In this document: one piece after another, positions 9,168 through 17,977 of the stretch
Layout: each line of letters begins with the position of its first letter
Position numbering within the stretch: the first letter of the stretch is position 1
Assembly: GCF_036320655.1 (NCBI RefSeq)
Contig: NZ_CP143258.1
Location: 2,580,001-2,644,000 of the forward strand
Length of the DNA stretch: 64,000 nt
Reading direction: 5' to 3'
Source of the DNA: Porphyromonas pogonae
Lineage (GTDB): Bacteria > Bacteroidota > Bacteroidia > Bacteroidales > Porphyromonadaceae
Made by a program: the position numbers and the translations under genes
Notes under the pieces: generated by a model
Database searches by the model: none
Told to the model about the DNA's origin: nothing
The model's input: the letters and a program-made list of their open reading frames with translations, nothing else

Positions 9168-10049
9168 TCAGATCAGATTGATCTTACCATTGTTCATGCG
9201 GATATATTTCCTTGCAGCAAGCCAAGAAGTAAAGGCCGAAATCAGTATGCCCAATATCACTAAGGCAGCAGCAAGAATTAAGAGCTGATCTGATGGCAAA
9301 TAATTCATTATCTCTGTAAATGCATAGATCTGTATAGCCCAAAGACACAAACACCAAAGCCCCACAGAGAATAGGCCTCCCAAAAAACCATCCAACATGC
9401 TTTGCCCTACGATAGGGCGCTGTATAAACCACGGTCTGGCTCCCACCAAAGACATTGTTCTGATTTGGAACCTTTTGGAATAGATGATGAGGCGAGTAGT
9501 ATTATTGATTTGAATGTAGCTGATAATAAGCTGTATTATAGCTACACACAATAAAATAAGCTCCCATGTATGCATATTACGGCATACTTGCTGCAATAAA
9601 TCCTGACGGTAAGTAAGTCCCGCATCAGCATTCCACCGTCGTAATGTATTTTCTACTTTGGTCAAACTATCAGGGTGGGTATAATCCGCCTTTAGGTTGA
9701 TCTCAATTTGAGATTGGAGCGGATTGTATCCCAATACATCTACAGGATTTTCACCCAACTCTTTTTCCAAATCCTGAGCAGCATTCTCCGGGGATATAAA
9801 CTTACAGCTCCGTACAAAAGGCTGCTTACTGATATAGCTGTATATTTCAGAATTCTGAGCTTCAGAGTTACCCTGAGGCAACAACAAAGTAAATGAGATC
9901 TGCTCTTTGACCTGATTTTCAATCTGATTGCCGCCAATCTTGGCCAATCCGACCCCGCCCAATATGAAGAGGGTGAGCATAATACTTACGATGCTGAGCA
10001 ATCGTGTGTGAAAGAACGCCGTAGAGCGCGATTTTTTCTTTTGTGTCAT
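9168..10049 (-). CDS. ftsX: Cell-division protein FtsX
   Basis: FtsX is the membrane subunit of the FtsEX ABC-like complex that links the divisome to peptidoglycan hydrolases. The 293-residue protein has an N-terminal helix (FHTRLLSIVSIMLTLFILGG), a periplasmic domain (about 45-155), then three C-terminal helices. The segment SKRFQIRTMSLVGARPWFIQRPI matches the FtsX core. The start MTQKKKSRSTAFFHTR at 10049 is chosen because a promoter ends about 20 bp upstream. Residues of the longer frame to 10169 would lie upstream of that promoter. No ftsE is seen next to it. Confidence 0.94.
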   Translation of the reverse strand: MTQKKKSRSTAFFHTRLLSIVSIMLTLFILGGVGLAKIGGNQIENQVKEQISFTLLLPQGNSEAQNSEIYSYISKQPFVRSCKFISPENAAQDLEKELGENPVDVLGYNPLQSQIEINLKADYTHPDSLTKVENTLRRWNADAGLTYRQDLLQQVCRNMHTWELILLCVAIIQLIISYIQINNTTRLIIYSKRFQIRTMSLVGARPWFIQRPIVGQSMLDGFLGGLFSVGLWCLCLWAIQIYAFTEIMNYLPSDQLLILAAALVILGILISAFTSWLAARKYIRMNNGKINLI

Positions 10050-10071
10050 ACTTTGTAAGAAAGCTTTTGTA

Positions 10072-10103
10072 CAAATGTATACCCTACAAACTACAGACTC
10101 AAA
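10072..10103 (-). promoter_or_regulatory. Bacteroidota-type promoter of the ftsX operon
   Basis: On the minus strand TTTG (10100-10103) lies about 20 bp before TACATTTG (10079-10072), matching TTG-N20-TAnnTTTG. The predicted transcript starts near 10065, giving a leader of roughly 16 nt before the ftsX ATG at 10049. Confidence 0.75.
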
Positions 10104-10591
10104 GCTTGGATATGTACACAATGAGCCCAATTTGCATGCAAATTTAATAATTCCGTCAAGCTCTGGCAAACATATTGGATTTTAATCTGTGTGCAGCAAG
10201 GCATATGATCACCAATTACTCCTTTTATATTTATTAAAAACAACGTCAATGCTGATATTATTTTACAATATTAGAGGAGAAATATTAGAATCTAACTAAA
10301 TAAAATATAGAGCCAAATTTCCATCCAATCTTTATATCCAAGGCTTTATACGACTTAATTAATATAAATATATTATTTTAAGTCCAAAAGCATATGGTTT
10401 TCCATCAAAATATGTGTAAATTTGCATGTGTTGTCTCAGATTATACTTTTTCCCTCAATTTATTTTTTCCTAAGTAGGCACCGGAAAGTATATTTACCAC
10501 TTCTTATATTTTTTATATATACTGCATCGGATATGATGCAGGCTATTTGACACTATTTATTTGCTCGCTGCAATAATTTACATACAGCTAT
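10104..10591. other. AT-rich intergenic stretch, no feature seen
   Basis: No open frame with coding character, tandem repeat or terminator is seen between the ftsX promoter and the terminator at 10592. Confidence 0.5.
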
Positions 10592-10631
10592 AAAAAAAGC
10601 AGCCACCCATGCTCTCACGAGTGGGGTAGCC
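10592..10631 (-). terminator. Terminator-like hairpin with U-tract
   Basis: On the minus strand GGCTACCC pairs with GGGTGGCT (two wobble pairs) around a 14-nt loop, followed by GCTTTTTTT. No gene ends nearby, so it would end an RNA started upstream on the same strand, near 10938. Confidence 0.6.
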
Positions 10632-10938
10632 GCAGACACTATTGAACTATATAAAAAAGAGAGAAACGTTATTTTCTCCTTAAACCAAACAAAATCAGTA
10701 TGGTTTTTTGCATCCCCTCACATACGAAGGGATATGACTTATCTTGTAAAAACTAAAAATCTTTTATTCGTGAGATATATCTCTTTTACTCACAATGCGG
10801 TCGTTTCCAAGAGCACAGAATTAAGCAAAAAACGCATTTAGGTCGTAATCAGACTTGCTGAATCTTTATACCTACGTAAAAATCTCACAAAAAAGAACCT
10901 GTTTTTTGTCCTCTCTTGAAAGATTATGTTTACTTCAA
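10592..10938 (-). ncRNA. Candidate minus-strand small transcript, about 347 nt
   Basis: A good promoter at 10945-10975 and a U-tailed hairpin at 10592-10631 bracket a region without a sizeable gene. I see no RNase P, tmRNA, SRP or riboswitch signature. A stem-loop (CATATCCCTT/AGGGGATG) lies near 10711-10736. A 14-codon frame MQKTILILFGLRRK starts at the end of this stem after GAGGGG. The product could be a regulatory RNA, a leader or a micro-protein mRNA. Confidence 0.4.
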
Positions 10939-10944
10939 CAAGTA

Positions 10945-10975
10945 CAAATATATTACTATAATGCCTTTTTTGCAA
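10945..10975 (-). promoter_or_regulatory. Bacteroidota-type promoter, minus strand
   Basis: On the minus strand TTG (10975-10973), 20 bp, then TATATTTG (10952-10945), an exact match to the TTG-N20-TAnnTTTG form. It drives no visible gene. Confidence 0.6.
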
Positions 10976-11680
10976 TGTTATTGTTGCAAAAATCGGCTAT
11001 TTTCACATTATTTACAAATATGAAACAAAAAATTATCCTTTTAAGGTGTATTTATACCCAAATTTGTTAATATGAAAGAATACTTATACCTAAAACACCT
11101 ATGAATAGTGTTCCTATTATTATTTAGTATGTGTTTAAGCTGATATGGAATGTTGCCCGAAGCTTCGAAATAAGGACTATAATTGGCTAAACAATTGAGA
11201 TCTGACACCAAAAGGCCCTTCCATAAAATAAGAAAGCAATTCATTTTTACAGACATTCTTGATCATAGAGATATTAAAGTGAAGAGGTTAAATACAATCC
11301 GTTTATATCAATGAATCAGATTAATATATATGTTTTATCTTTTAATACAATCAACAAAGAGAGTAACTAAGAAGGATTATTAAGGCTGATATTATCTGTA
11401 AACAAACTCCCATCCTCAGCAATGGTTGAACCCAAAGCGCAAAAAAATGCGGTGTGTATGATAATGTTGATGTTTAAGATTATCCTTCTGCCATTAATTT
11501 CAATTAGCTTGTTTCTCGTCTTAATATCTACTTCAAATTTGCAACTTAGAGGTTTCAAATAGGCCTAATTTAATTTGAGAATAGTTCTTTTATCGGATGG
11601 TTGCATCCTCATACTTGATTAAGATAAACACACGGTTAGTATATTCTTACGAGTAGAGATAAAAAATATGAGAAGAACTC
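10976..11680. other. AT-rich intergenic stretch, no supported gene
   Basis: Two short reverse-strand frames (71 and 63 codons) have no ribosome site, promoter or recognisable domain. Nothing else is evident before the module A promoter. Confidence 0.5.
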
Positions 11681-11711
11681 TTGACAAAGGGGGTAAGATA
11701 TTGTATCTTTG
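11681..11711 (+). promoter_or_regulatory. Promoter of non-coding module A
   Basis: CTCTTGACAAAGGGGG begins a TTG-N20-TATCTTTG promoter (TTG 11681-11683, TATCTTTG 11704-11711). The promoter of module B at 50653 has the same CTCTTGACAAAGGGGG block. Transcription would start near 11718. Confidence 0.75.
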
Positions 11712-11717
11712 TCATAA

Positions 11718-11956
11718 TACCAATTTACTTTTTATACCCAGCAAATGAGCGTTCACACAAATAGTACACTTCACAATAATATAGGTAAGTATTTATTTTT
11801 CCCTATACGTTGCTTGTATATGCAGCTATTAGAAGTTACATTTTGTCAAAATAGGAGTAAAAGGAAGAAATATCAAATTGTCAAAATACAGTAAACACAT
11901 CTGAAACAGATCAAAAAAGCCGTAAAGGGATATTATCATTCTCTTTACGGCTTTTT
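11718..11956 (+). ncRNA. Candidate small RNA, module A (about 239 nt)
   Basis: A strong promoter and a strong terminator bracket about 239 nt. Box 11868-11887, containing ATATCAAATTGTCA, matches 19 of 20 bases of module B and ends exactly 26 nt before the terminator in both. The stretch before the box is not conserved between the modules. A 49-codon frame (ATG 11745, stop 11894) exists here but has no counterpart in module B, which favours an RNA over a protein product. Confidence 0.6.
11913..11956 (+). terminator. Rho-independent terminator of module A
   Basis: The perfect stem AAAAAGCCGTAAAG/CTTTACGGCTTTTT has a 14-16 nt loop and a terminal T run. Confidence 0.9.
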
Positions 11957-11977
11957 AGTGGAAATATTTCTAAGAAC

Positions 11978-12109
11978 GATTTTCTTAACTTGACTTCATT
12001 ATTTTTCTAACAAGGTTGTGCTATTTTCTTAACTACGTGGTTAGGTTTTCTTAGTTAGAAAATTAGCAAAGCCTAACTAGAAAAATATATACTCCTAGTT
12101 AGAAAAATA
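11978..12109. repeat. 22-bp tandem array of module A, six units
   Basis: Units start at 11978, 12000, 12022, 12044, 12066 and 12088. All are exactly 22 bp with the core CnTA(A/G)(C/T)TAG at unit positions 7-15, flanked by TTTT on the left and AAAAATA on the right. The last two units are CCTAACTAG and CCTAGTTAG versions. The core is a dyad, so the array is six evenly spaced palindromic sites, two helical turns apart. Confidence 0.9.
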
Positions 12110-12674
12110 TTGAGAGTATCTTGATAATCTATTTTTACAATTATTAGGTAATGTAACACCACATAGGTTTTACTAAATGATCCATTATAGCCACCAAAAC
12201 AACCCTTTTGATTGTATTTAACCACCAAAAATATCTATTTAACAAATAATACTCTTACCTTTCTTGTCAGATTATACTCTCTCATCGATATAATAGACAG
12301 ATTTACGTGAGAGATAATTCATTCCTGCGAACAACATCTATTTCAGCTCTAACCTCTATATTACAGAGCCATAACCTCCTTTTCCAAAAATCCCAACGAA
12401 ACAGAACAAATTATTTTGCTTAAAGAAAGGAATTACTTTTTCAAAGAAAGTTATGTGGAGCCTCATCTGAAGGAAAACCTCATGACGTTTCTTTCAAGAA
12501 ATTGTGATAATGTTCTTTGCTATCGGAAAATCCAAACTCGATCAAGACATCAATGCACAAAAACAGTCGAGAAAACCTGATTCCGCTGAACAAGCACCAC
12601 ATTATAGAGGATATGAAAATTTAGCCCTGAGATCCGGACATTAAATCACAAAATCTCAAGGCTACAAATATTTT
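12110..12674. other. Intergenic stretch, no feature seen
   Basis: There is no coding frame, repeat or terminator between the module A array and the oxidoreductase terminator. Confidence 0.5.
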
Positions 12675-12707
12675 GAAAAAATCCGCCCCTCTCACAATTG
12701 AAAGGGG
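12675..12707 (-). terminator. Terminator of the NADH:flavin oxidoreductase gene
   Basis: On the minus strand CCCCTTTC pairs with GAGAGGGG around AATTGT, followed by CGGATTTTTT. It lies 51 bp beyond the stop codon. Confidence 0.8.
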
Positions 12708-12757
12708 AAATGGATATTCCAGCAATATTTTAGAATAAAAAAATGAGGTACAACAGA

Positions 12758-13909
12758 TCAGAAATTATCCATGTTGAGCTCTGTTTTCTTTGTAGGAAAC
12801 CAGCCCGGACGTGAAGTTATCATTTGCCACATAGTTTCGGGGACTTTGAGTTCTTTACGCTTATCGACACAGAGTTCGGTCTCAATCTCATTTTCTTTGC
12901 CACTCTCCAGCTTTTCCAGCCAATGCGGTTCCATAATAAGTTCTCTTCCCATTGCTACTAATGGAATACCTGATGACAAAATTTCTGCTGCATCATCAGG
13001 TGTATGTACTTCCCCCACCCCAATTAACGGGATGCGATCTTGCAAAAATTCCTTGATCACCAAAGTACGAGCCCTTGTATCCTCAGGATTCCTCATGGAA
13101 GGAGAATTGAAACTCAAAGTTGAAATATGAAGATAATCCAAGTCTTTGTTAGCCAAGGCATCTACTAAATGAAGGGTATCCTCGATAGTAATACCCGGGG
13201 TTTCAATCTCCTCAGGAGATAAGCGATATCCTATAATAAAAGGTCGGTCAGTAGTTGAGCGCACTTTTTCCACCACTGCGTCTACAACAGCAAGCGGAAA
13301 GCGCATTCTATTTTCAAGACTTCCACCCCACTTATCAGTGCGTCTATTAGAATGTGGCGAGAAGAACTGCTGGATAAGATAAGTATTGGCTCCATGAATT
13401 TCTACACCCTCATAGCCTGCTTTTACAGCCCTCACTGCTGCCTGAGCATATGCTTCGATAAGCATCTCGATTTCATCGGGCTCTAATGCACGCGGCTCTA
13501 CCAAACCATCTCTCTCAGCTTTTACTGCACTTGCACTTACGGGCAATGTTCCGGGAGGTAAAGTATTGGTAGGACACATACGCCCACCATGGTGAATTTG
13601 AAAAACCACTTTGGCTCCACGTGACTTGAGAGTATCGGCTATTTTGCGCATGCTGGGGATCTTATCATCAGAGTCAGCGCCAATTTGTCCTGTAAAGGCT
13701 TTCCCTCCCGGGTGAATATAAGCACATGCTGGCAAGATAAGCCCTGCTGTAGCGGCACGTTCTTTATAATACTCCAATTCTTCATCAGATACCATACCAT
13801 CGTCATGGCCTGAAAAAGTAGTCATAGGTGCCATAACAATTCTGTTTTTCAGTTCAATACCGCATTTGGGAAAACGGAAAGAAGAGAATATAAGCTCTTT
13901 TGTCTTCAT
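12758..13909 (-). CDS. NADH:flavin oxidoreductase, old-yellow-enzyme family
   Basis: The 383-residue FMN-dependent TIM-barrel enzyme is of the OYE/YqjM type, which reduces activated C=C bonds with NAD(P)H. Seen in the sequence are the FMN-binding start RIVMAPMTT, FQIHHGGRM with the paired histidine region, EIHGANTYLIQQFFSPHSNRRTDKWGG and the phosphate-binding VGEVHTPDDA...VAMGREL. It lacks the C-terminal Fe-S and FAD domains of dienoyl-CoA reductases. The start MKTKELIFSSF at 13909 is preferred over 13948. It stands alone between gene-poor flanks. Its physiological substrate is unknown. Confidence 0.93.
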   Translation of the reverse strand: MKTKELIFSSFRFPKCGIELKNRIVMAPMTTFSGHDDGMVSDEELEYYKERAATAGLILPACAYIHPGGKAFTGQIGADSDDKIPSMRKIADTLKSRGAKVVFQIHHGGRMCPTNTLPPGTLPVSASAVKAERDGLVEPRALEPDEIEMLIEAYAQAAVRAVKAGYEGVEIHGANTYLIQQFFSPHSNRRTDKWGGSLENRMRFPLAVVDAVVEKVRSTTDRPFIIGYRLSPEEIETPGITIEDTLHLVDALANKDLDYLHISTLSFNSPSMRNPEDTRARTLVIKEFLQDRIPLIGVGEVHTPDDAAEILSSGIPLVAMGRELIMEPHWLEKLESGKENEIETELCVDKRKELKVPETMWQMITSRPGWFPTKKTELNMDNF

Positions 13910-14763
13910 AAGAAATATATCGTTAATAATTATGTACAGATAAAACAATCAATCAAATCAATGGGTTTTCCACATTTTACAATATAGAAGAAATTGCGAT
14001 TGATGCATTGTCTGGATTATTATGAAAAATATTCTATGAAAAACAAGAAGTAAAAGGCACAACTCAAAAAACGGGTTATGATTTGGAAACGAGCGGATAT
14101 GTTTTATCTTTACTATTCTTCTACAAAACACTAAGAACGCTTACTTGAATATAAAAATCTTCATTACAAAGAAAGAAAAACGCACCCTTTTTCTCTCACA
14201 AAATGATAATGAATATATGACTGTCGCATATGGGGATACGGAGAAAGATTGCATATGCACATTAATTATACTGCATTGTCAGCTATAATCGTAAGTTGTA
14301 ATACCTTTTCGGTAAAGATTTCATAATAGACATGCCCACTTTACAAACTTGATTCCGGTGGATCATCACATGTCGAAACATGCGGAAGAATTATTCATCC
14401 CAATGGATTTATCTGTGTTGCGAAAAAAGTATATCTCACAATCAATTACGCTAAGTCATGACAACACTATTGTGAATTGTGAGGATATTTCAGTAAGTCA
14501 TTCGTCAGAGATAAAAATGAATTATTGGAGGGCAAACTGGATGCCTATAAAGAAACGCTTGGAACGAAGGCAAAAGCCAGAGCGGGAATAACCGTAACAA
14601 CAAAATAATATGGGATTAATAGAACGCGTAAAATGCTGACTAAAAGAAACAAATACTATAGTAAAAAATCTTTTTAAAACATCAAAAAATTCTCTATTGT
14701 AGCTATCTTTTTTATTCTAAATGATCGTCCCTTAAAAAGCATATTTGAGCGAAATAATTTTTA
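13910..14763. other. Gene-poor intergenic stretch
   Basis: The only frame of note is 80 codons on the plus strand (14349-14591), with no domain, promoter or ribosome site. No repeat is seen before the MITE at 14764. Confidence 0.5.
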
Positions 14764-14950
14764 GAGACTGTTGCAAAAGTCAACAGTCTCGTGGATTTTG
14801 GAGGCAAAGCCGACAAAAGACACTTTGACCGGGCAGAGAGGGTAAAGTGCAAGGCGCTAAGAGTGAGTGCACAGAGAGTTTACTTCAGGTAAATGACCAA
14901 GCGCGAATCTCGCAAGCAACGAAGCAATTGGCCTGCTATGCAACGGTCTC
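14764..14950 (+). mobile_element. MITE copy 2 (187 bp), no target duplication
   Basis: It has the same termini and length as the other seven copies, with the start hairpin GAGACTGTTG/CAACAGTCTC intact. The flanks TTTTA and AAGTT do not match, so the 5-bp duplication has decayed or was lost by recombination. Confidence 0.92.
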
Positions 14951-15108
14951 AAGTTTGTGCACCTACTGATACAATAACTTGCAGATTTACAAGAGGAGTT
15001 GTAATATTATATTATTGATAATCTGCACATAGTAAGAGACGCTGTTTTTAAGAGCCTATGAATTAATGGCAATTGCGATTAGGTTTATTAGTAAATAAGT
15101 TGTTATAT
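14951..15108. other. Short intergenic stretch before the exb terminator
   Basis: Nothing is recognisable between the MITE and the exb operon terminator. Confidence 0.5.
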
Positions 15109-15139
15109 AAAAAAGGCATTCCCTTTAGAGGAATGCCTT
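15109..15139 (-). terminator. Terminator of the exbB-exbD operon
   Basis: The perfect 10-bp stem AAGGCATTCC/GGAATGCCTT is followed on the minus strand by six T. It lies about 32 bp beyond the last exbD stop. Confidence 0.92.
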
Positions 15140-15170
15140 CATAAATTTCGGAAGTAAAATCTAAAAATGA

Positions 15171-15656
15171 TTATTCTTCTGTTTTTCTACGATCTTCTCG
15201 AGCAGAGTAGCTAATATTGAGCGCATCTGCACGACGAAGTTCTTCTTTTACATCAGAAACGATCTTCATTCTTGTATTCTTGTCTACCTTCAATGATACG
15301 GTCATCAACTTTTTACGTTCATCTTTGATCTTACCCTGCTCCCCTTTTACATAGCTGTACACAGCTTTAGGATCTTGGGTAATTTGTTCATTGATCTGTA
15401 TACAAGGCTTTGTACCATACATAGCCTGATACGCCTCAGTAGGAGGACCAATATAGATGAATGTTACCAATGACTTCTCTTCGAGCTTAGTCAATTCGGT
15501 AGCGTTAGGCAAATTGTTGTAAGAAACCTTAGCCGTTACCTCACGAATTGTCGTAACCATCATGATAAAGAACAAGAATGCAAATACCAAGTCAGGTAAT
15601 GAAGAAGTATTCAGTTCCGGCATTTCACGACCACCGGCTTTGCTAAATTTTCCCAT
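15171..15656 (-). CDS. exbD: ExbD/TolR-type biopolymer transport protein (second copy)
   Basis: The 161-residue protein has one N-terminal transmembrane helix (LPDLVFAFLFFIMMVTTIREV), where the aspartate in SLPDLVF takes the place of the proton-conducting Asp of ExbD. A periplasmic domain follows. ExbD dimers in the ExbB pentamer use the proton gradient to drive TonB. The gene overlaps the preceding exbD by one base (TAATG), so translation is coupled. It is the last gene of the operon. Confidence 0.92.
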   Translation of the reverse strand: MGKFSKAGGREMPELNTSSLPDLVFAFLFFIMMVTTIREVTAKVSYNNLPNATELTKLEEKSLVTFIYIGPPTEAYQAMYGTKPCIQINEQITQDPKAVYSYVKGEQGKIKDERKKLMTVSLKVDKNTRMKIVSDVKEELRRADALNISYSAREDRRKTEE

Positions 15657-16279
15657 TATTGCTTCTGTTTTGTTAGGTTAGACAATGGCATCTCCGAAAT
15701 GTGCATCGGATATGCTTCTGTAACAGCTTTTTGCTTAGAAGGAGGTAGTTCATTAAACTTCTGATGGAAGTAAGTCATTGCAAATTTATCCCACACTTCA
15801 TTATAAGCTTTCATCAGCTCATTCTGTACGCTTACGTACATCTGGTAGCTGGTTTCAATCTCATTCTTCAGTGAGATAGCATATGCATTTGTTACTACCT
15901 TCAGATTACCAAGACCCGGTATATCACGAACTTCTTTTTCTGGAAGGTCAGGACGATCATTGGGATTCATGATAAACTCCACCGCCATATCTTTTAGCTT
16001 GCTTATATCAACGTCAATCACATTATCAACACCGCCAACTTTTCTCGAAACCCCGATTTTGTCATTACGGTCCACAAGGATACGCATAATGTTACGGTCA
16101 TTGATTTCAATAGGTTGTTCGTTCTGTTCCTGCTTCGGTGAAAGCGGCGGAAGACGGCGCTTAAGACCTCTATCAGTATCCATTGATGTTGTAATCAAAA
16201 AGAATATAAGCAACATAAAAGCGATGTCGGCAGATGATGACCCGTTAAGGGCGGGTACTTTTCTTTTCTTTCTAGCCAT
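15656..16279 (-). CDS. exbD: ExbD/TolR-type biopolymer transport protein (first copy)
   Basis: The 207-residue protein has the single helix SSADIAFMLLIFFLITTSMDTD, with the conserved Asp in the helix start, and an unusually long periplasmic part of about 165 residues. The C-terminal 80 residues, rich in K/E/Q and aromatic residues, have no match known to me in ordinary ExbD and may be specific to Bacteroidota. Paired ExbDs after ExbB are the usual arrangement in this phylum. Confidence 0.92.
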   Translation of the reverse strand: MARKKRKVPALNGSSSADIAFMLLIFFLITTSMDTDRGLKRRLPPLSPKQEQNEQPIEINDRNIMRILVDRNDKIGVSRKVGGVDNVIDVDISKLKDMAVEFIMNPNDRPDLPEKEVRDIPGLGNLKVVTNAYAISLKNEIETSYQMYVSVQNELMKAYNEVWDKFAMTYFHQKFNELPPSKQKAVTEAYPMHISEMPLSNLTKQKQ

Positions 16280-16320
16280 GATGCTTTTTGTTTTTAATTC
16301 TGATTATTTGATTACGTTAT

Positions 16321-16797
16321 TCAATGTTTGCCGGCAAGCGTTTTACGAACGGTGCCCCAGATAATAGCTACAACAACCAATGTGAACATTGTATAGATTG
16401 AATACAAGAACATATCGGAAATCTTGAGCCAATGAGGAGTATTGAATTTTGCAGAATCAATATTGAGGTTTGCCATCTTAGTGGTGTCACCTATAGCATA
16501 AGAAATCAAAAGCACAATCACAAGAAGGGCAAAACCTCCCATAGATATGAGTGCCGATTTCTTATCGTGTTTGAAAGCATTGATAATACCCATAAGAGCA
16601 AAATATAATGCCGCTATAACACAAACAATAAATAATATATATGTCCAACTCAAAAGTAATCCAGTGAATTCGTAGACTTTATTCTCCCCTTCCATGTGCG
16701 AACCGCCAAAGAAGAAGATCAAAACGACAATAAGACTGATACCTATTGATGCTAATAAAGTCCAGCTGGATACTTTTCTGATTTTAGTAACAGCCAT
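16321..16797 (-). CDS. Four-helix membrane protein of the exb operon, function unknown
   Basis: The 158-residue protein has hydrophobic segments near residues 12-31, 47-70, 83-103 and 128-148. It has no recognised domain. It is placed between exbB (16 bp away) and the two exbD genes (42 bp away), so it is co-transcribed with the motor. An accessory or assembly role for the ExbB/D complex is inferred from position only. Confidence 0.8.
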   Translation of the reverse strand: MAVTKIRKVSSWTLLASIGISLIVVLIFFFGGSHMEGENKVYEFTGLLLSWTYILFIVCVIAALYFALMGIINAFKHDKKSALISMGGFALLVIVLLISYAIGDTTKMANLNIDSAKFNTPHWLKISDMFLYSIYTMFTLVVVAIIWGTVRKTLAGKH

Positions 16798-16812
16798 GAT
16801 CTTTATTTTTTA

Positions 16813-17652
16813 TTAGATTCTTTTGTATTTGAGGTTGTATTTGATAACCATATCAAGAAGAGTGATAGAAGCATCTTCCATACGGTTCAAGATAGCTTCA
16901 ACCTTAGAAAGGATATAGTTATAGAATACCTGAAGGATAAGAGCAACGATCAAACCACCTATAGTGGTGATCAAAGCCACTTTCATACCACCGGCAACAA
17001 CCGTGGGGCTGATATCACCTACTTTTTCGATTTTGTCGAATGCCATAACCATACCTACTACAGTACCCAAGAATCCTAAAGAAGGAGCCATTGCGATGAA
17101 AAGAGTGATCCATGAAAGGTTCTTTTCCAAAAGGCCGGCTTGAACGCCTCCGTAAGATACTACAGATTTTTCTACAACGTCGATACCTTGATCGATTCTC
17201 ATCAAACCTTGGTAAGCGATAGAAGCAACAGGACCGCGAGTGTTACGAGCGATGTCTTTTGCACCTTCTACGTCACCACGATCAAGAGCAGCCTCAAGAT
17301 CTTTAAGGAGTTTTTCGTTGTTGATATCTGCGAGGTTCAAATAGATGATACGCTCAAGACAGATAGCAAGACCAATGATCAAAGTAATAGCTACAAGACC
17401 CATAAAGTCTGCACCACCCTCAATAAATTTAGTCTTCAACGCTTGATGGAATGATTGGTTCTCGGCAGCCTCGGGAACAACAGCTTCAGGAGTTGCAGTT
17501 TCAGCAGTTGCTTCTTCAGTAGTTGGAGTTGCTGCAGAGTCTGTAACAGCGGTAGTTGTTGCAGCAGGAACAGAGTCCTGGGCTATTGCCACGTTGTTAA
17601 ATCCTACGGACAGAAGAGCCATGCACGCAATAGTTGCAAATAACTTTTTCAT
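16813..17652 (-). CDS. exbB: ExbB/TolQ/MotA-family proton channel with extended N-terminus
   Basis: The 279-residue protein has a cleavable signal (MKKLFATIACMALLSVGFNNVAIA), a T/E/A/P-rich periplasmic spacer (about 25-70), then the three-helix MotA/TolQ/ExbB core. The core has the conserved LGFLGTVVGMVMAFD pore helix and a last helix starting ALITTIGGLIVALILQV. The acidic spacer is typical of Bacteroidota ExbB. It is the first gene of the four-gene operon that powers TonB-dependent outer-membrane import. Confidence 0.95.
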   Translation of the reverse strand: MKKLFATIACMALLSVGFNNVAIAQDSVPAATTTAVTDSAATPTTEEATAETATPEAVVPEAAENQSFHQALKTKFIEGGADFMGLVAITLIIGLAICLERIIYLNLADINNEKLLKDLEAALDRGDVEGAKDIARNTRGPVASIAYQGLMRIDQGIDVVEKSVVSYGGVQAGLLEKNLSWITLFIAMAPSLGFLGTVVGMVMAFDKIEKVGDISPTVVAGGMKVALITTIGGLIVALILQVFYNYILSKVEAILNRMEDASITLLDMVIKYNLKYKRI

Positions 17653-17735
17653 CGTGATTTGTTTTTGAATTAATAGTTCTTTTGTTATTGTTTTTTTAAT
17701 CTCTAATTCTCAATGACGTTAGTGTAACAAATATG

Positions 17736-17823
17736 CGGAGAGAGCGGGATTCGAACCCGCGAAACACTTTTGGCGTTTACACACTTTCCAGGCGTGCCTC
17801 TTCAACCACTCGAGCACCTCTCC
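17736..17823 (-). tRNA. tRNA-Ser (anticodon GGA)
   Basis: The minus strand folds as a class II tRNA of 88 nt: acceptor GGAGAGG/TCTCTCC with discriminator G, D-arm GCTCGAGTGGTTGAAGAGGC, anticodon loop CTGGAAA (anticodon GGA), a long variable arm and T-arm GCGGGTTCGAATCCCGC. The 3' CCA is not encoded. It sits between exbB and tatD on the same strand. Confidence 0.97.
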
Positions 17824-17977
17824 AATTATATTCAATATCCATTATTATGTAACTCTTAATCAAACCTATAAAAAGAAACACCTACTTCCTTAAAGTTTTT
17901 AATTAATAAGATTACACTGATTCAACCGCAAATCTATGTTTTTTTCGTCACTTATCCTCTATAATTACCCTACTTTT

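Noticed and set aside
10592-10938. Minus-strand transcript considered as RNase P RNA, tmRNA or SRP RNA
   Set aside because: None of the conserved cores (GAGGAAAGUCC, tRNA-like ends with a tag frame, GGAAGGAAGCAGCC type loop) is present.
11745-11894. 49-codon frame inside module A RNA
   Set aside because: The paralogous module B has no equivalent frame, so the product is more likely RNA. Noted as a caveat in the ncRNA entry.
14349-14591. 80-codon plus-strand frame upstream of MITE copy 2
   Set aside because: No recognisable domain, signal or promoter. Probably random in a gene-poor stretch.
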